Counted from the stretch's first letter, positions 47,297 through 58,407 are shown. The stretch is DNA of 64,000 nt from Allosalinactinospora lopnorensis (GCF_000981225.1 NZ_LAJC01000011.1:37762-101761); one strand, 5' to 3'. The notes: generated by a model not told the origin, from the sequence alone. Numbers and translations are program-made.

Positions 47297-47676
47297 GTAC
47301 ACGACGCGAGGCCGTGCGGCAGGCCCTGAACGAGAGCAGCGGCTTTCGCAGCGCCCAGGACCTCTATGCCAACCTGCGTGCCGAGGGATCCAAGATCGGG
47401 CTTACCACGGTCTACCGAGCCCTACAGGCCCTCAGCAACTCAGGTGAGGTCGACGTGCTCCGCACCGACGAAGGCGAAGCCGTCTACCGTGCCTGCGTCA
47501 CCGACGCCCACCATCACCACCTGGTCTGCCGGGGGTGCGGGAAGGCCGTGGAGGTCGAAGGCCCCGCGGTGGAGGACTGGGCCGCGTCCCTCGGGGCGCA
47601 GCACGGGTTCACCGACATCACCCACACGGTCGAGGTATTCGGCACCTGCGCGGCCTGCGCGGCCGCCGATCCGTAA
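47293..47676 (+). CDS. zur: Fur-family zinc uptake regulator (Zur)
   Basis: 127-residue Fur-family repressor. The winged helix (EAVRQALNESSGFRSAQDLYANLRAEGSKIGLTTVYRALQALSNSGEVDVL) is followed by the metal part DAHHHHLVCRGCGKAVEV and the second CxxC in GTCAACAAAD, which bind the structural zinc. Placement as the last gene of the zinc operon and its overlap with znuB favour Zur over Fur or PerR. It likely binds the box at 45531-45545. Confidence 0.92.
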   Translation: MSTRREAVRQALNESSGFRSAQDLYANLRAEGSKIGLTTVYRALQALSNSGEVDVLRTDEGEAVYRACVTDAHHHHLVCRGCGKAVEVEGPAVEDWAASLGAQHGFTDITHTVEVFGTCAACAAADP

Positions 47677-47714
47677 GCGGCGGATCCCCGCGCCTCCGGG
47701 CGGGACCCGCCGCT
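47676..47714. terminator. imperfect hairpin between zur and the SGNH hydrolase gene
   Basis: AGCGGCGG pairs with CCGCCGCT around a 23-base loop that can form further GC pairs. It lies at the point of convergence of two genes, so it may be a bidirectional terminator. No T tract. Confidence 0.4.
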
Positions 47715-47754
47715 GTTTCGCCGCCGGAACAGCCGTGCCGTGGAGCGGCCCGGC

Positions 47755-48552
47755 TCAGCGCAGCCGTTCCAGATTGGGGCGCTTGGGCGGCACGCCGTCG
47801 CCCGAGGAGCGCCCGGTGAGACGGCGTCCGATCCACGGCACCAGGAACTCCCGCGCCCAGTGCAGGTCCTCCCGGCGGGCGGCTCGCCAGCGCTTCGGCT
47901 CTTCGGGCGGCCAGGGCCGCTTCCAGTCGTCGGTGACCGGCAGTTCCAGCACCTCGCAGACCCGCAGCGCGAGCCGGCGGTGGCCCTCGGACGACAGGTG
48001 CAGCCGGTCCCAGCTCCAGGCCCGTTGGTGCTGCAGCGCTTTCATGCTCCACAGGTCCACGACCCGGCACCCGTAGTCGTCGGCGATGGCCCGCAGGTGC
48101 ATGTTGTACGTCGCGATCTTGCCGCGCAGGTGCCGCATGACCGGCTGGAACTCGGTGTCCATACCGGTGAAGACCACGATGGTCGCCCCGGTCTCGCTGA
48201 GCCGCCGGACGGTGTCCTCGAAGATCCTCGCGACGAGGTCGGGATCACCGCCCGGGCGGATGATGTCGTTGCCGCCGGCGCAGACGGTGATCAGGTCGGG
48301 GCGCAGTTCCACGGCGCGCGGGAGCTGGTCCCCCACAACCTGGCGGATCAGTTTGCCCCGTACCGCGAGGTTCGCGTAGCGGACTTCTCCCACGTGGTCG
48401 GCCAGGTGCTCGGCCAACCGGTCGGCCCAGCCGCGGAACCGGCCGTGCGGCGTGCCGCCGCTGTCCGGATAGGGATCGTCCAAGCCTTCCGTGAAGCTGT
48501 CCCCGAGAGCCACGTAAGAGAGGATGTCCTGCCGCATGTCGAAGCCGCTCAT
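47755..48552 (-). CDS. SGNH/GDSL hydrolase
   Basis: 265-residue SGNH-family esterase. Block I is YVALGDSFTEGLDDPYPD (nucleophile Ser), block II/III give GKLIRQVVGDQ and CAGGNDIIRPG, and block V is DRLHLSSEGHRRLA with the catalytic Asp and His. No signal peptide, so a cytoplasmic esterase or lipase. Ends four positions from the zur hairpin and is convergent with zur. Confidence 0.88.
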   Translation of the reverse strand: MSGFDMRQDILSYVALGDSFTEGLDDPYPDSGGTPHGRFRGWADRLAEHLADHVGEVRYANLAVRGKLIRQVVGDQLPRAVELRPDLITVCAGGNDIIRPGGDPDLVARIFEDTVRRLSETGATIVVFTGMDTEFQPVMRHLRGKIATYNMHLRAIADDYGCRVVDLWSMKALQHQRAWSWDRLHLSSEGHRRLALRVCEVLELPVTDDWKRPWPPEEPKRWRAARREDLHWAREFLVPWIGRRLTGRSSGDGVPPKRPNLERLR

Positions 48553-48681
48553 AGTGGACGATGATGCCCCGCGAATGCCGGGTTACGCGACAGTAGGTTT
48601 GGGCCACTCGGTCACCCACCGAGAGCGTAACCGGCCATTGAACAGCGAAAACGAGGAGTTTCCGGTTTTCTTATCCCCGGG

Positions 48682-49527
48682 TCACTCTCTTGTCGCCGGC
48701 TCGCTCGGCGGCGGCTCCACGGGGTTGGGAACGGCCCCTCCGTAGCGGCGGTCGCGGCTCGCGTAGATCTCGCAGGCGTGCCAGAGGTGCCGGCGGTCGA
48801 AGTCGGGCCAGAGGGTGTCGAGGAAGACGAACTCGGCGTACGCCGCCTGCCAGAGCAGGAAGTTGGAGAAGCGCTGCTCCCCCGAAGAGCGCAGGAACAG
48901 GTCGACATCGGGGATGTCCGGCTCATCGAGGTACTTCGCGAGCGTGGACTCGGTGATCCTGTTCGGGTTGACCCTGCCTTCGGCGGCCGCCCGCGCGAGG
49001 GCGGAGGCGGCCGCGGTGATCTCGGCACGACCGCCGTAGTTCACGCAGAACTGCAGAGTGAGGGCGGTGTTGTCCTTGGTCATCTCCTCGGCCTCCTCCA
49101 GCTCGGAGATGACGCTCTTCCACAGCCGCCCTCTGTGGCCCGCCCACCGGACCCGCACCCCCATGGCGTGCAGCTCGTCGCGGCGGCGCCGGATCACATC
49201 GCGGTTGAACCCCATCAGGAAGCGGACCTCTTCGGGGGAGCGCTTCCAGTTCTCGGTGGAGAAGGCGTAGGCCGAGAGGTTCTCCACCCCCAGCTCCAGG
49301 GCGCCCTCGATGACGTCGAAGAGGGAGCTCTCGCCCGCCTTGTGCCCCTCGGTGCGCGGCAGCCCCCGCTGCTTGGCCCAGCGTCCGTTGCCGTCCATGA
49401 CGATGGCGACGTGCCGCGGCAGCAGCTCCTTGGGCAGCTCCGGCGGGCGCGCGCCGCTGGGATGCGGCCGGGGCGACCGGTAGCCCTGGGCAGCGGTCTT
49501 GAACGAAAGGCGGTCGTACAGGCTCAC
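48682..49527 (-). CDS. uppS: isoprenyl (polyprenyl) transferase, UppS family
   Basis: 281-residue cis-prenyltransferase making long-chain polyprenyl diphosphate for cell-wall carriers. The signature [23 protein letters not shown] contains the catalytic Asp; [20 protein letters not shown] and [24 protein letters not shown] are the other family blocks. GTG start at 49527 ([10 protein letters not shown]) with GGAG upstream, overlapping the recO stop by the GTGA arrangement. The frame is open above without family sequence. Confidence 0.94.
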   Translation of the reverse strand: MSLYDRLSFKTAAQGYRSPRPHPSGARPPELPKELLPRHVAIVMDGNGRWAKQRGLPRTEGHKAGESSLFDVIEGALELGVENLSAYAFSTENWKRSPEEVRFLMGFNRDVIRRRRDELHAMGVRVRWAGHRGRLWKSVISELEEAEEMTKDNTALTLQFCVNYGGRAEITAAASALARAAAEGRVNPNRITESTLAKYLDEPDIPDVDLFLRSSGEQRFSNFLLWQAAYAEFVFLDTLWPDFDRRHLWHACEIYASRDRRYGGAVPNPVEPPPSEPATRE

Positions 49528-50255
49528 GAACGCTCCACTAGGCGCAGGGATCGGATTCCGTTTTCCAGGTGCCACTGCAGGTAGGCCGCGACCAGCCCGC
49601 TGCACTCGTTGCGGTGCCGCTCCTCGCTGGCGTCGGCCGCCCGCCAGTCGCCGCGCAGCAGCGCCGCCATCAGCCGCACCGACTCGGGCGCGGGACTGGC
49701 CGCACCGTGCGGACGGCACACCGTGCACACCATGCCGCCGGTGTGCACCGCGAACGCCCGGTGCTCCCCGCGGGCCCCGCAACGAGCGCACTCCTCCAGG
49801 GCGGGAGCATATCCGGCGACCGAAAGCGAGCGCACCAGGTAGGCGTCGAGAACCAGCCGGGGGTCGTGGGTATCCTCCCCCAACGTCCTGAGCGCCCCGA
49901 TGAGCAGCAGGAACTGCCGCAGAACGGGGTCTTTCTCCACCGCGACGATCTTCTCGGCGGTCTCCAGCATCGCGGTGGCGGCAGTGTAGCGCGGGTAGTC
50001 GGCGACGATGGACTCGCCGTAGGCGCGCACCGTCACGGCCTGGGTGATCACATCCAGCGTGCGCCCGGTGTGCAGCTGCAGGTCGACGTGGCTGAAGGGC
50101 TCCAGTCGGGCACCGAAGCGCGACTTGGTGCGCCGCACCCCCTTACCGACCGCCCGGACCAGACCGGTCCTCCTGGTCAGCAGGGTCACGATGCGGTCGG
50201 CCTCCCCCAGTTTCTGGGTGCGGAGGACGACCCCCTCGTCACGGTAAAGGCTCAC
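49524..50255 (-). CDS. recO: DNA repair protein RecO
   Basis: 243-residue recombination mediator of the RecFOR pathway. The OB fold start [48 protein letters not shown] is typical, and the zinc motif is CARCG ... [11 protein letters not shown] start at 50255, preceded by GGAGGA directly before the codon, a spacing shorter than normal for a Shine-Dalgarno. The conserved N-terminus fixes the start nevertheless. Coupled to uppS, the usual actinobacterial pair. Confidence 0.93.
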   Translation of the reverse strand: MSLYRDEGVVLRTQKLGEADRIVTLLTRRTGLVRAVGKGVRRTKSRFGARLEPFSHVDLQLHTGRTLDVITQAVTVRAYGESIVADYPRYTAATAMLETAEKIVAVEKDPVLRQFLLLIGALRTLGEDTHDPRLVLDAYLVRSLSVAGYAPALEECARCGARGEHRAFAVHTGGMVCTVCRPHGAASPAPESVRLMAALLRGDWRAADASEERHRNECSGLVAAYLQWHLENGIRSLRLVERS

Positions 50256-50432
50256 TCCTCCATTGTCGCGGATACGGCGGTGCGCGCGAACCTGCGGGCC
50301 GCTCCTCCGCTCCCTCACTCCCCGTCGCACCGTAGCCTGCGGCTTTTGAGACGGATCTCCCCTTCCGCTGCGTTTTGCCATACCATCTCGCGCGAACTGA
50401 CCGGCGTTGTCTACCGAACGGGGGAACTCTCT

Positions 50433-51260
50433 ATGTCGGACAGGCGCCACAAACACCGAAGTCCCGAGGGCGCGAGACGCGGGCGACGCCGCGCGGCCGC
50501 TCCCGAGCCCCTGAAGCCGAAGCGGTGGCGCGGCCCGCTCGTCGGAGGGCTGGCCGCCGTACCCGTCGGACTCGGCCTGGCCGCCGCGCTCGTCGTACTC
50601 TCCGGTCCGGACACCAACGGCTTCGCGGGTACGGAGGCCGACGCCGGCTCCACCCTTCCGGACGACTCCGGGTTCCCCGATGACGACTTCTTCGCGGCAC
50701 CGGACGATCCCTCCCCCGACACCCCGTCCCCCGGTTCCCCCGATGCCGAGGAGCGCGGTGCCCCTGCCACCGGGAGTGACAGCGTCCTTCCCCCGTCCTC
50801 GTCCTCTTCGGACGACTCCGGCGACTCCGACAGCGACTCCGACAGCGGCTCCGGCGAGGTTCCGGAAGGGGCCGGCGGGTCGGACGGGTCCGCCGAGACC
50901 ACGGCCGAGGCCGTTGTCGAACTGGTCAACGAGGAGCGCGCCGACGCCGGCTGCGACCCGGTCCGGATCGACGCCGACCTCACCGCGGCGGCGGAGAAGC
51001 ACAGCGCGGACATGGCAGCCCGGGACTACATGGCGCACGAGAGCCCTGAGGGCACGACACCCGCCGAACGCGCGGCACGCGAAGGCTACGACGTGTTGAC
51101 GGCCGAGAACGTCGCCGCCGGACAGGCCTCCCCCGAGGCCGTCATGGAAAGCTGGATGAACAGCGACGGGCACCGGGCGAACATCCTGGACTGCGACAAC
51201 AAGGCCATCGGCGTCGGCGAACAGGACAACCGGTGGACCCAGAAGTTCGGGGCCGATTGA
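50433..51260 (+). CDS. CAP-domain (SCP/PR-1-like) secreted or membrane-anchored protein
   Basis: 275-residue protein: basic N-terminus, one transmembrane segment near residues 34-55 (GPLVGGLAAVPVGLGLAAALVVL), a ~90-residue acidic Ser/Asp/Pro-rich spacer with runs of SDSDSDS, then a CAP domain of about 120 residues (VVELVNEERADAGCDPVRID, HSADMAARDYMAHESPEG, NVAAGQASPEAVMESWMNSDGHRANILD). The CAP His/Glu pairs are present. Start ATG at 50433 behind GGGGGAAC. It is convergent with leuA, with a 42-bp palindrome between them. Confidence 0.85.
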   Translation: MSDRRHKHRSPEGARRGRRRAAAPEPLKPKRWRGPLVGGLAAVPVGLGLAAALVVLSGPDTNGFAGTEADAGSTLPDDSGFPDDDFFAAPDDPSPDTPSPGSPDAEERGAPATGSDSVLPPSSSSSDDSGDSDSDSDSGSGEVPEGAGGSDGSAETTAEAVVELVNEERADAGCDPVRIDADLTAAAEKHSADMAARDYMAHESPEGTTPAERAAREGYDVLTAENVAAGQASPEAVMESWMNSDGHRANILDCDNKAIGVGEQDNRWTQKFGAD

Positions 51261-51331
51261 CCCCGCGCGCCTTTCGGCGGCGGCGCGGGGCCGGCTCCCG
51301 CCGGCGCGTGCCGTGCACGGCCGACAGAACA

Positions 51332-51373
51332 CGGCGGGTGTGTTCCGGAGGATCCTCCGGAACACACCCGCCG
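51332..51373. terminator. 42-bp perfect palindrome, probable bidirectional terminator
   Basis: 51332-51373 is a perfect palindrome with arms of 21 bases (left arm begins CGGCGGGTGTG) and GGATCC at its centre. It lies 71 bases behind the CAP gene and 35 bases behind the leuA stop, so it can terminate both. It has no T tract. The perfection is unusual for a terminator. Confidence 0.7.
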
Positions 51374-51408
51374 CGGATGGTCGCGCCGCTTGGGTCGCTG
51401 GGCCGTCC

Positions 51409-53199
<1,791 letters not shown>

Positions 53200-53256
53200 C
53201 TACCGACCCCCGCCGCGGCCACTAAGGAGGAGCAGCTCGCGCAGCATATCGTTCAT
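53200..53256 (-). CDS. leuA leader peptide
   Basis: An 18-codon frame, MNDMLRELLLLSGRGGGR, contains five leucines, four of them consecutive (CTG CTC CTC CTT), 85 bases upstream of leuA. Ribosome stalling at these codons when charged tRNA-Leu is scarce would choose the anti-terminator fold. Leucine leader peptides before leuA have been predicted in several actinobacteria. The start is the ATG at 53256, or the GTG one codon upstream; no Shine-Dalgarno is seen, so it may be leaderless or weakly translated. Confidence 0.7.
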   Translation of the reverse strand: MNDMLRELLLLSGRGGGR

Positions 53257-53468
53257 CACCGTAGCAGACGTGCGGGGACGGGGCGGCGCCCCCCGGTCCC
53301 CGCACGCGCGCCTGTCCCCGACGTGCGAAGACGGAGTCAACACGGGAACGGAAAGGCGCCGCGGTGGCCCGGCCAAGTGGCCACCGCGGCGCCCGCTCCC
53401 CTCTCAGGGAGCTCTCCCCTCCCCCTGGGGAGGTTTCGACCGCCGTCGCAGGCGCGTCCCGAGCGCTG
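53257..53468. other. spacer upstream of the leuA leader
   Basis: 212 bases, no gene. It contains an inverted repeat, GTGCGGGGAC with GTCCCCGCAC (53270-53279, 53296-53305), with an inner GGGGCG/CGCCCC pairing; this would end transcription from the allantoicase side or lie in the leuA promoter region. No clear promoter elements seen. Confidence 0.4.
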
Positions 53469-54616
53469 TCAGCGCACGAGATCGGCCAGCTCGGCGGGAA
53501 GCTCGTCCGCCTTCTCCACCGGGCGCCCGGCGAGCACCGCGTCCACCCGGCCGCCGGGCATGCCGAGGCCCTCCAGGACGGCGCGCAGATGCGGCCGGGG
53601 CAGCGTGTTGAACCATCGCACCCAGAGCGCCTCGTGACCGTCGGCCGTGAGGCGGCCGTGGGCGCGCAGCCGCGCCAGGCCGCCGTCGGGGAACACGTCC
53701 ACCCGCAGCCGGGTGGCCGGGCGCGGGGCGGCGACCACGAAACGGTGCCGGGTGTCGGGGCGCAGGTCGACGCGCTCCAGCAGGGTGAACCAGGATGCCG
53801 GGACCGCGGGGTCGGACGTCGTTTCGTCGCACCCGCTCACCTCGGCCGCCCCCGGAGCGTTGTACAGGAAGTAGCTGGTGTCCAGCTCCAGCAGCCGGAC
53901 CTCGCCGCAGCCGGCCAGCCCCAGCTCCACCCAGTCGTTGCCGTCATCGCGGCGGCGGGCGTTCTCCCAGCCCTCCCCCATGGTGCGGGGCAGGCCGGGC
54001 GCGATGATGTTGCTCGGCGAGGAGTAGAACTCGTTGCTGCACCCGGTGATGCGGCCGCCGTTCTCCAGTGCGGCGAGGTCGAGGCCGCCGGTGACCAGGA
54101 GGCGCGGTCGGTGATCGCCTCGCCGTGCACCCGGAACCGGGCGACGCCTCCGTCGGGGTGGATGGTGAGCCGCACGTGGGTGTACCGGTGAGTGTCCTCC
54201 ACGGTGAAGCCGTTGGCGGCGTGCCCTTCCACCGGCGACCTGGGCACGAGCGTGCTCCACTCGGCCGCGGCGAGCTCAGCGGGCCCGGGGTGGCCCTCGA
54301 CCCCCGTCGCCTCGACGGAGACCTCCGGCGGGTAGTTGCCCTTGAACCACGAGGTGTCGACGATCACACCGCGGACGACGCCCGGCACCCCCAGCCGGAC
54401 GATCGCGTAGTCGTGACCAGGGGTCCGCCGGCGCCGGGTCTCCCAGCCGTCGTACACCTTGCCCTTGTGTCCGAAATCCGACTCGTCGAACTCGGCCGCC
54501 GTCGGCTTGATGAGATTCTCCCGCTGGGCGAAGGACTCATCGTTGGCCTCGACGACGGCTCCGCCGTGGCTGCGGCCGGCGAGGTCGGGGAACCGGAGGA
54601 ACTCCTGGTCACTCAC
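53469..54616 (-). pseudogene. alc: allantoicase, frame broken by one missing base
   Basis: Hydrolyses allantoate to ureidoglycolate and urea in the urate pathway. The N-terminal repeat (GTG 54616: SDQEFLRFPDLAGRSHGGAVVEANDESFAQRENLI, IVDTSWFKGNYPPEVSVEA, RLTIHPDGGVARFRVHGE) and the second repeat (TGCSNEFYSSPSNIIAPGL, GDETTSD-like, RVDVFPDGGLARLRAHGRL) are both complete, but the frame changes at 54106 (GAC-CGC for GAC-CCG-CGC). One added base restores about 382 codons. AAGGAG upstream. Last gene of the hyi-glxR-gcl-alc operon. Likely a sequence error. Confidence 0.85.
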
Positions 54617-54686
54617 GCTTACTTCTCTCCTTACAGGGAAGACGGGCCGGGCGGGGTCTCCGCCCGGCGCTTCCGCCTCCGCCGGG

Positions 54687-56411
54687 TCAGTCGGTGGTGT
54701 CGGCGTCCGGGAACGGCTCGAACTCCTTCACGGCGTCGATGGACGGGCCGTGCGGGGTGTTCGCCTCCCGCTCGATCATGATCTCCACCAGGGCCGGGCG
54801 CGAGGTCCGCTGGGCCTCCTTGCGCGCCCACTCCAGCGCCCCACGGATCTCGCCGGGATCGAAGACCCGGCGCCCGGAGCACCCGTAGGCCTCCATGATC
54901 TTGACGTTGTCCGATCCGCACTCGTCGTAGTGGATGTCCACCTGGAAGTTCATGTCGAACGGGATCTCCGCCTGGCGGATGAGCCCCAGGTACTCATTGT
55001 TAAGCATGATCAGCACGTAGGGCACGTCGTACTGCGCCGCGACCGCGAGCTCCTCCACCATGTACTGGAAGCTGTAGTCGCCCACGATCCCCACGACCTC
55101 GGCGTCCGGATCGCTCTCCTTCAGCGCCTTCTTGACGCCGATGGCCGCCGGGACCTCCCAGCCGAGCGGGCCCGCCTGGCCGCAGATCTGGTAGCGGCGC
55201 GGCTTGAACGCCTTCTGGTGCTGGCCGCCCCAGATCTGGTAAAGGCCGATCGCCGTGACGAAGTAGGTGTCCGCGTCGAAGACCTCGTTGATCTCCTTGT
55301 ACACCCGCGGCGCCTTGATCGGCGTGCTGTCGAAGTCCTCGCGCCGGGTGAGTGAGGTGCGCAGCTCGGCGACGCGGGCGACCCACGCGCCGGCCCGGCG
55401 GCCGGCGTTCCGCCGCTTGGCGGCGTCGAGCAGCGCCCGCAGGAACAGCCTGGTGTCGGAGACGACCCCGAGGTCCGGCTGGAAGACCTTGCCGATCTGG
55501 GTGGGCTCGATGTCCACGTGGATGAACTTGCGGTCGCCCCGGTAGACGTCGAGCGTTCCGGTGTGCCGATCGCCGAAGCGCGCGCCCAGCGCCAGCACCA
55601 GGTCCGACTCCAGGAAGGAGGCGTTGCCGTAGCGCTGCGAGGTCTGGATCCCGGTCATGCCGGAGTACAACGGGTGGTCCTCGTCGATGCTGCCCTTGCC
55701 CATCAGCGTGACCTGCACCGGGATCTGCAGGTACTCGGCCACCTCGACGACTTCCTCGTGCGCCTCGCCGAGGATCACCCCGCCGCCGGCCAGCAGCAGC
55801 GGGCGCTCGGCGGCGAGCAGCATGTCCAGGGCCCGCTCCACGCGCGGCGGGTGCGGCTCGACCGTGCTCACCGGCAGCGGAGCGTCGATCGTCGAGTCCC
55901 ACTCGATGACCTGCTTCTGCACGTCCAGCGGCAGGTCGATGAGGACCGGACCGGGGCGTCCTGAGCGAGCCACGCGGAACGCCTCGCGGAAGATCCATGG
56001 AGCCTGCGCGGCCTCCTTGACCTGGACCGCCCACTTGGTGACCGGTTTGGCGATCTCGACGATGTCGACCGCCTGGAACGCCTCCTGGTGCAGCTTGGAG
56101 CTGACCGCCTGGCCGGTGATGCAGACGATCGGGACGGAGTCGGCGTGCGCGGTGTAGAGGCCGGTGATCATGTTGGTCCCGGCCGGGCCGGATGTGCCGA
56201 CGGCGACACCGACCTGGCCCGTGGTCCGGGACCAGCCGTCGGCCATGTGGGTGGCGCCCTCTTCGTGCCGGACGATCAGGTGCTCGATCCCGCTGTCCTG
56301 CAACGCCGCGTAGAACGGCAGGATGGCGGCACCGGGGCAACCGAAGACCGTGTCGACACCCTCCGAACGCAGGACGCCGACTACGGCCTCCATCGCAGGT
56401 GTCTGTACCAT
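54687..56411 (-). CDS. gcl: glyoxylate carboligase (tartronate-semialdehyde synthase)
   Basis: 574-residue ThDP and FAD-binding enzyme joining two glyoxylates to tartronate semialdehyde with loss of CO2. N-terminal VFGCPGAAILPFYAAL and RHEEGATHMADGW; FAD-region GRFGDRHTGTL-like; ThDP/Mg site GDYSFQYMVEELAVAAQYDVPYVLIMLNNEYLGLIRQ. Length and the long C-terminal TPHGPSIDAVKEFEPFP segment fit Gcl rather than acetolactate synthase. ATG at 56411 (MVQTPAMEAVV); the frame runs up without features. Next to glxR and hyi, which take over its product. Confidence 0.92.
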   Translation of the reverse strand: MVQTPAMEAVVGVLRSEGVDTVFGCPGAAILPFYAALQDSGIEHLIVRHEEGATHMADGWSRTTGQVGVAVGTSGPAGTNMITGLYTAHADSVPIVCITGQAVSSKLHQEAFQAVDIVEIAKPVTKWAVQVKEAAQAPWIFREAFRVARSGRPGPVLIDLPLDVQKQVIEWDSTIDAPLPVSTVEPHPPRVERALDMLLAAERPLLLAGGGVILGEAHEEVVEVAEYLQIPVQVTLMGKGSIDEDHPLYSGMTGIQTSQRYGNASFLESDLVLALGARFGDRHTGTLDVYRGDRKFIHVDIEPTQIGKVFQPDLGVVSDTRLFLRALLDAAKRRNAGRRAGAWVARVAELRTSLTRREDFDSTPIKAPRVYKEINEVFDADTYFVTAIGLYQIWGGQHQKAFKPRRYQICGQAGPLGWEVPAAIGVKKALKESDPDAEVVGIVGDYSFQYMVEELAVAAQYDVPYVLIMLNNEYLGLIRQAEIPFDMNFQVDIHYDECGSDNVKIMEAYGCSGRRVFDPGEIRGALEWARKEAQRTSRPALVEIMIEREANTPHGPSIDAVKEFEPFPDADTTD

Positions 56412-56561
56412 TTGCTGAGAACCCTTCAGTGCTAGGGGTTTGGGGCCCGCCGGCGGGATCCTGGGTGCGGCCAACACCCGGGCCACCGTTCCTCGCGCGG
56501 AACACACGTAAGACGCGAGGCCGACTGGCCAGTCCCGCGGGCGGGACCCGTTTTCTTCCTG

Positions 56562-57455
56562 CTATTTCCTCTCTTCGCCGGAGAGCTGCTCCACGATCTT
56601 CAGCAGCGCGGAGTGGTCCAGGCCACCGTGCCCCTGCGCCTTGAGCGCGCCCACGTACTGCGCGACATGCGCTCCCAGTGGGATCGCGACGCCCGCCTCG
56701 CGGGCCGCCGTCGTCACGATCTTCATGTCCTTGTCGTGCAGGGCGATGCGGAAGCCCGGCTGGAACTGGCGGGCGCGCATCGCGTCGCCCTTGCGGGTCA
56801 TGACGGTGCTTCCGGCGAGGCCGCCGTTGAGGACCTCCAGGCCAGCTTCCGTGTCGACGCCGTGGGCCTCCAGGAAGACCAGGGCCTCGGCCACGAGCTG
56901 GATGTTGCCGGCCACGATGAGCTGGTTGGCGGCCTTGACGGTCTGTCCGGCACCCGAAGGACCGACCAGGACCGGGGTCGTGCCCAGAACCTCGAATACC
57001 GGCTTGGCCTCCTCGAAGTCCGCGGTGTTCCCGCCGACCATGATGGAGAGCTTGGCCTCGATGGCGCCGGCCTCGCCTCCGCTGACAGGGGCGTCGAGGA
57101 CCCGGAGGCCGCGCTTGGCGCCCTCCTCGGACACCAGCCGGGCGATATCGGGCCGGATGGTGCTCATGTCGACGATGAGGGCCCCGGACGCCGCGTTGGC
57201 GAACACGCCGTCCTCGCCGAGGAGGACGGCCTCGACGTCCGGGGAGTCGGGAACCATGGTGATGACGATGCCGGCGCCCTTGACCGCCTCCGCGATGGAA
57301 TCGGCGGCCTTACCCCCCTGGGCGGCCAGCTTCTCGACGGATTCCGGCGAGAGGTCGTATGCGGTGACCGTGTACCCCGCCTTGACGAGGTTGGCGGCCA
57401 TGGGCAGCCCCATGATGCCGAGTCCGATGAAGGCGATGCTGGGTGTCCGAGACAT
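56562..57455 (-). CDS. glxR: 2-hydroxy-3-oxopropionate (tartronate semialdehyde) reductase
   Basis: 297-residue beta-hydroxyacid dehydrogenase. NAD(P) site AFIGLGIMGLPMAANLVKAGY; substrate motif DAPVSGGEAGAIEAKLSIMVGG; catalytic Lys in GAGQTVKAANQL; C-terminal helix LHDKDMKIVTTAAREAGV. Reduces tartronate semialdehyde to glycerate after Gcl. ATG at 57455, GGAAGGAGACACG just before. Confidence 0.92.
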   Translation of the reverse strand: MSRTPSIAFIGLGIMGLPMAANLVKAGYTVTAYDLSPESVEKLAAQGGKAADSIAEAVKGAGIVITMVPDSPDVEAVLLGEDGVFANAASGALIVDMSTIRPDIARLVSEEGAKRGLRVLDAPVSGGEAGAIEAKLSIMVGGNTADFEEAKPVFEVLGTTPVLVGPSGAGQTVKAANQLIVAGNIQLVAEALVFLEAHGVDTEAGLEVLNGGLAGSTVMTRKGDAMRARQFQPGFRIALHDKDMKIVTTAAREAGVAIPLGAHVAQYVGALKAQGHGGLDHSALLKIVEQLSGEERK

Positions 57456-57509
57456 GCGTGTCTCCTTCCGGGAGGGGTCGTGCGTGGCCGGCGGGGCCCC
57501 GGTTCGGGC

Positions 57510-58310
57510 TCAGCGCTTGAGCCAGCCGAAGCTGTCGGCGCTCGGAACGGTCGGCTTGTACTCCAGGCCCACGTATCCGCTGTATCCGCGGACCTGGGCG
57601 TCGGTCAGGAGGTCGTCCAGTGGGAGCCGGCCGGTGCCCGGCTCGCCGCGGCCGGGGGCGTCGGCGATCTGGATGTGCCCGAACTCGGCCGCGTGGTCGC
57701 GGACGACCGCGGCGACGTCATCGCCGTTGACCGCGAGGTGGAAGAAATCGGCGAGCAGGGCGACGTTGCCCGCGCCGGCGGCCCTGGCCTCGGCGACGAA
57801 CTCCAGGCCATCGGCGGCGGTCTTGAGCGGGTAGTCCTCGGCGCCGCTGATCGGCTCGATGAGGACGGTGCCGCCGATCGCCTCGACGGCCGTCGCGGCG
57901 TCGAGGACGCTCTCCATCGCCACCCGGTCCTGTTCGGCGGGGTCGACCCCGGGCTGGCGCAGACCGTAGAGGGCGTTGAACGCCGTCGTCCCCGTGCGCT
58001 TGGCGATCCCGACGACGACGTCGATGTTGTCGTGAAACTCCCGAACGCGGGACGGCTGGGAGAGCACACCGCGGTCCGGGCCGGGCAGCGCCCCCGCGAA
58101 GAAGTTCAGGCCGGTGAGCCGGACTCCTGCGTCGGCGATGGCGGAGACGAAGGCGTCGACCTCGGCGTCGGCGGGCACCGCCTCCTCGAACGGCCACCAG
58201 AACTCGACCGCGTCGAAGCCGGCCTTGCGCGCGGCGGCGGGGCGCTCGTTCAGGGGCAGCTCGGTGAACAGCAGTGAGCAGTTCACTGTGTAGCGCAGCG
58301 AGTGGCTCAT
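57510..58310 (-). CDS. hyi: hydroxypyruvate isomerase-family TIM barrel
   Basis: 266-residue AP-endonuclease-2-like TIM barrel. NCSLLFTELPLNERPAAARKAGFDAVEFWWPFE is the Hyi start; GTVLIEPISGAEDYPLKTAADGLEFV and HIQIADAPGRGEPGTGRLPLDDL carry the metal-binding Glu, Asp and His. It interconverts hydroxypyruvate and tartronate semialdehyde. First gene of the operon hyi-glxR-gcl-alc, 55 bases ahead of glxR. Confidence 0.9.
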   Translation of the reverse strand: MSHSLRYTVNCSLLFTELPLNERPAAARKAGFDAVEFWWPFEEAVPADAEVDAFVSAIADAGVRLTGLNFFAGALPGPDRGVLSQPSRVREFHDNIDVVVGIAKRTGTTAFNALYGLRQPGVDPAEQDRVAMESVLDAATAVEAIGGTVLIEPISGAEDYPLKTAADGLEFVAEARAAGAGNVALLADFFHLAVNGDDVAAVVRDHAAEFGHIQIADAPGRGEPGTGRLPLDDLLTDAQVRGYSGYVGLEYKPTVPSADSFGWLKR

Positions 58311-58335
58311 AGCTCGCCTCCAGGAGGATCAGTAC

Positions 58336-58350
58336 TTTCGCGATGTGGAA
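58336..58350. promoter_or_regulatory. possible operator, hyi side
   Basis: TTTCGCGATGTGGAA fits TTTCGC-N6-GAA, 26 bases upstream of the hyi start and downstream of its predicted promoter. A second half-like TTCGCATGAA lies at 58358-58367. Its reverse-oriented match is at 58655-58669. An AllR-type (IclR) regulator is suspected, but none is in the window. Confidence 0.35.
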
Positions 58351-58378
58351 TCTAGTTTTCGCATGAAGGTATGATTTG

Positions 58379-58407
58379 AGTCTGCGCCCCCGCACCAGGC
58401 TTGTCAA
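58379..58407 (-). promoter_or_regulatory. promoter of the hyi-glxR-gcl-alc operon
   Basis: Minus-strand TTGACA (58407-58402), 17-base spacer, CAGACT (58384-58379). About 69 bases before the hyi start. Confidence 0.5.

Noticed and set aside
46361..47302. Histidine- and glutamine-rich 313-codon minus-strand frame opposite znuB
   Set aside because: Composition is the complement of a membrane protein gene; no start signals.
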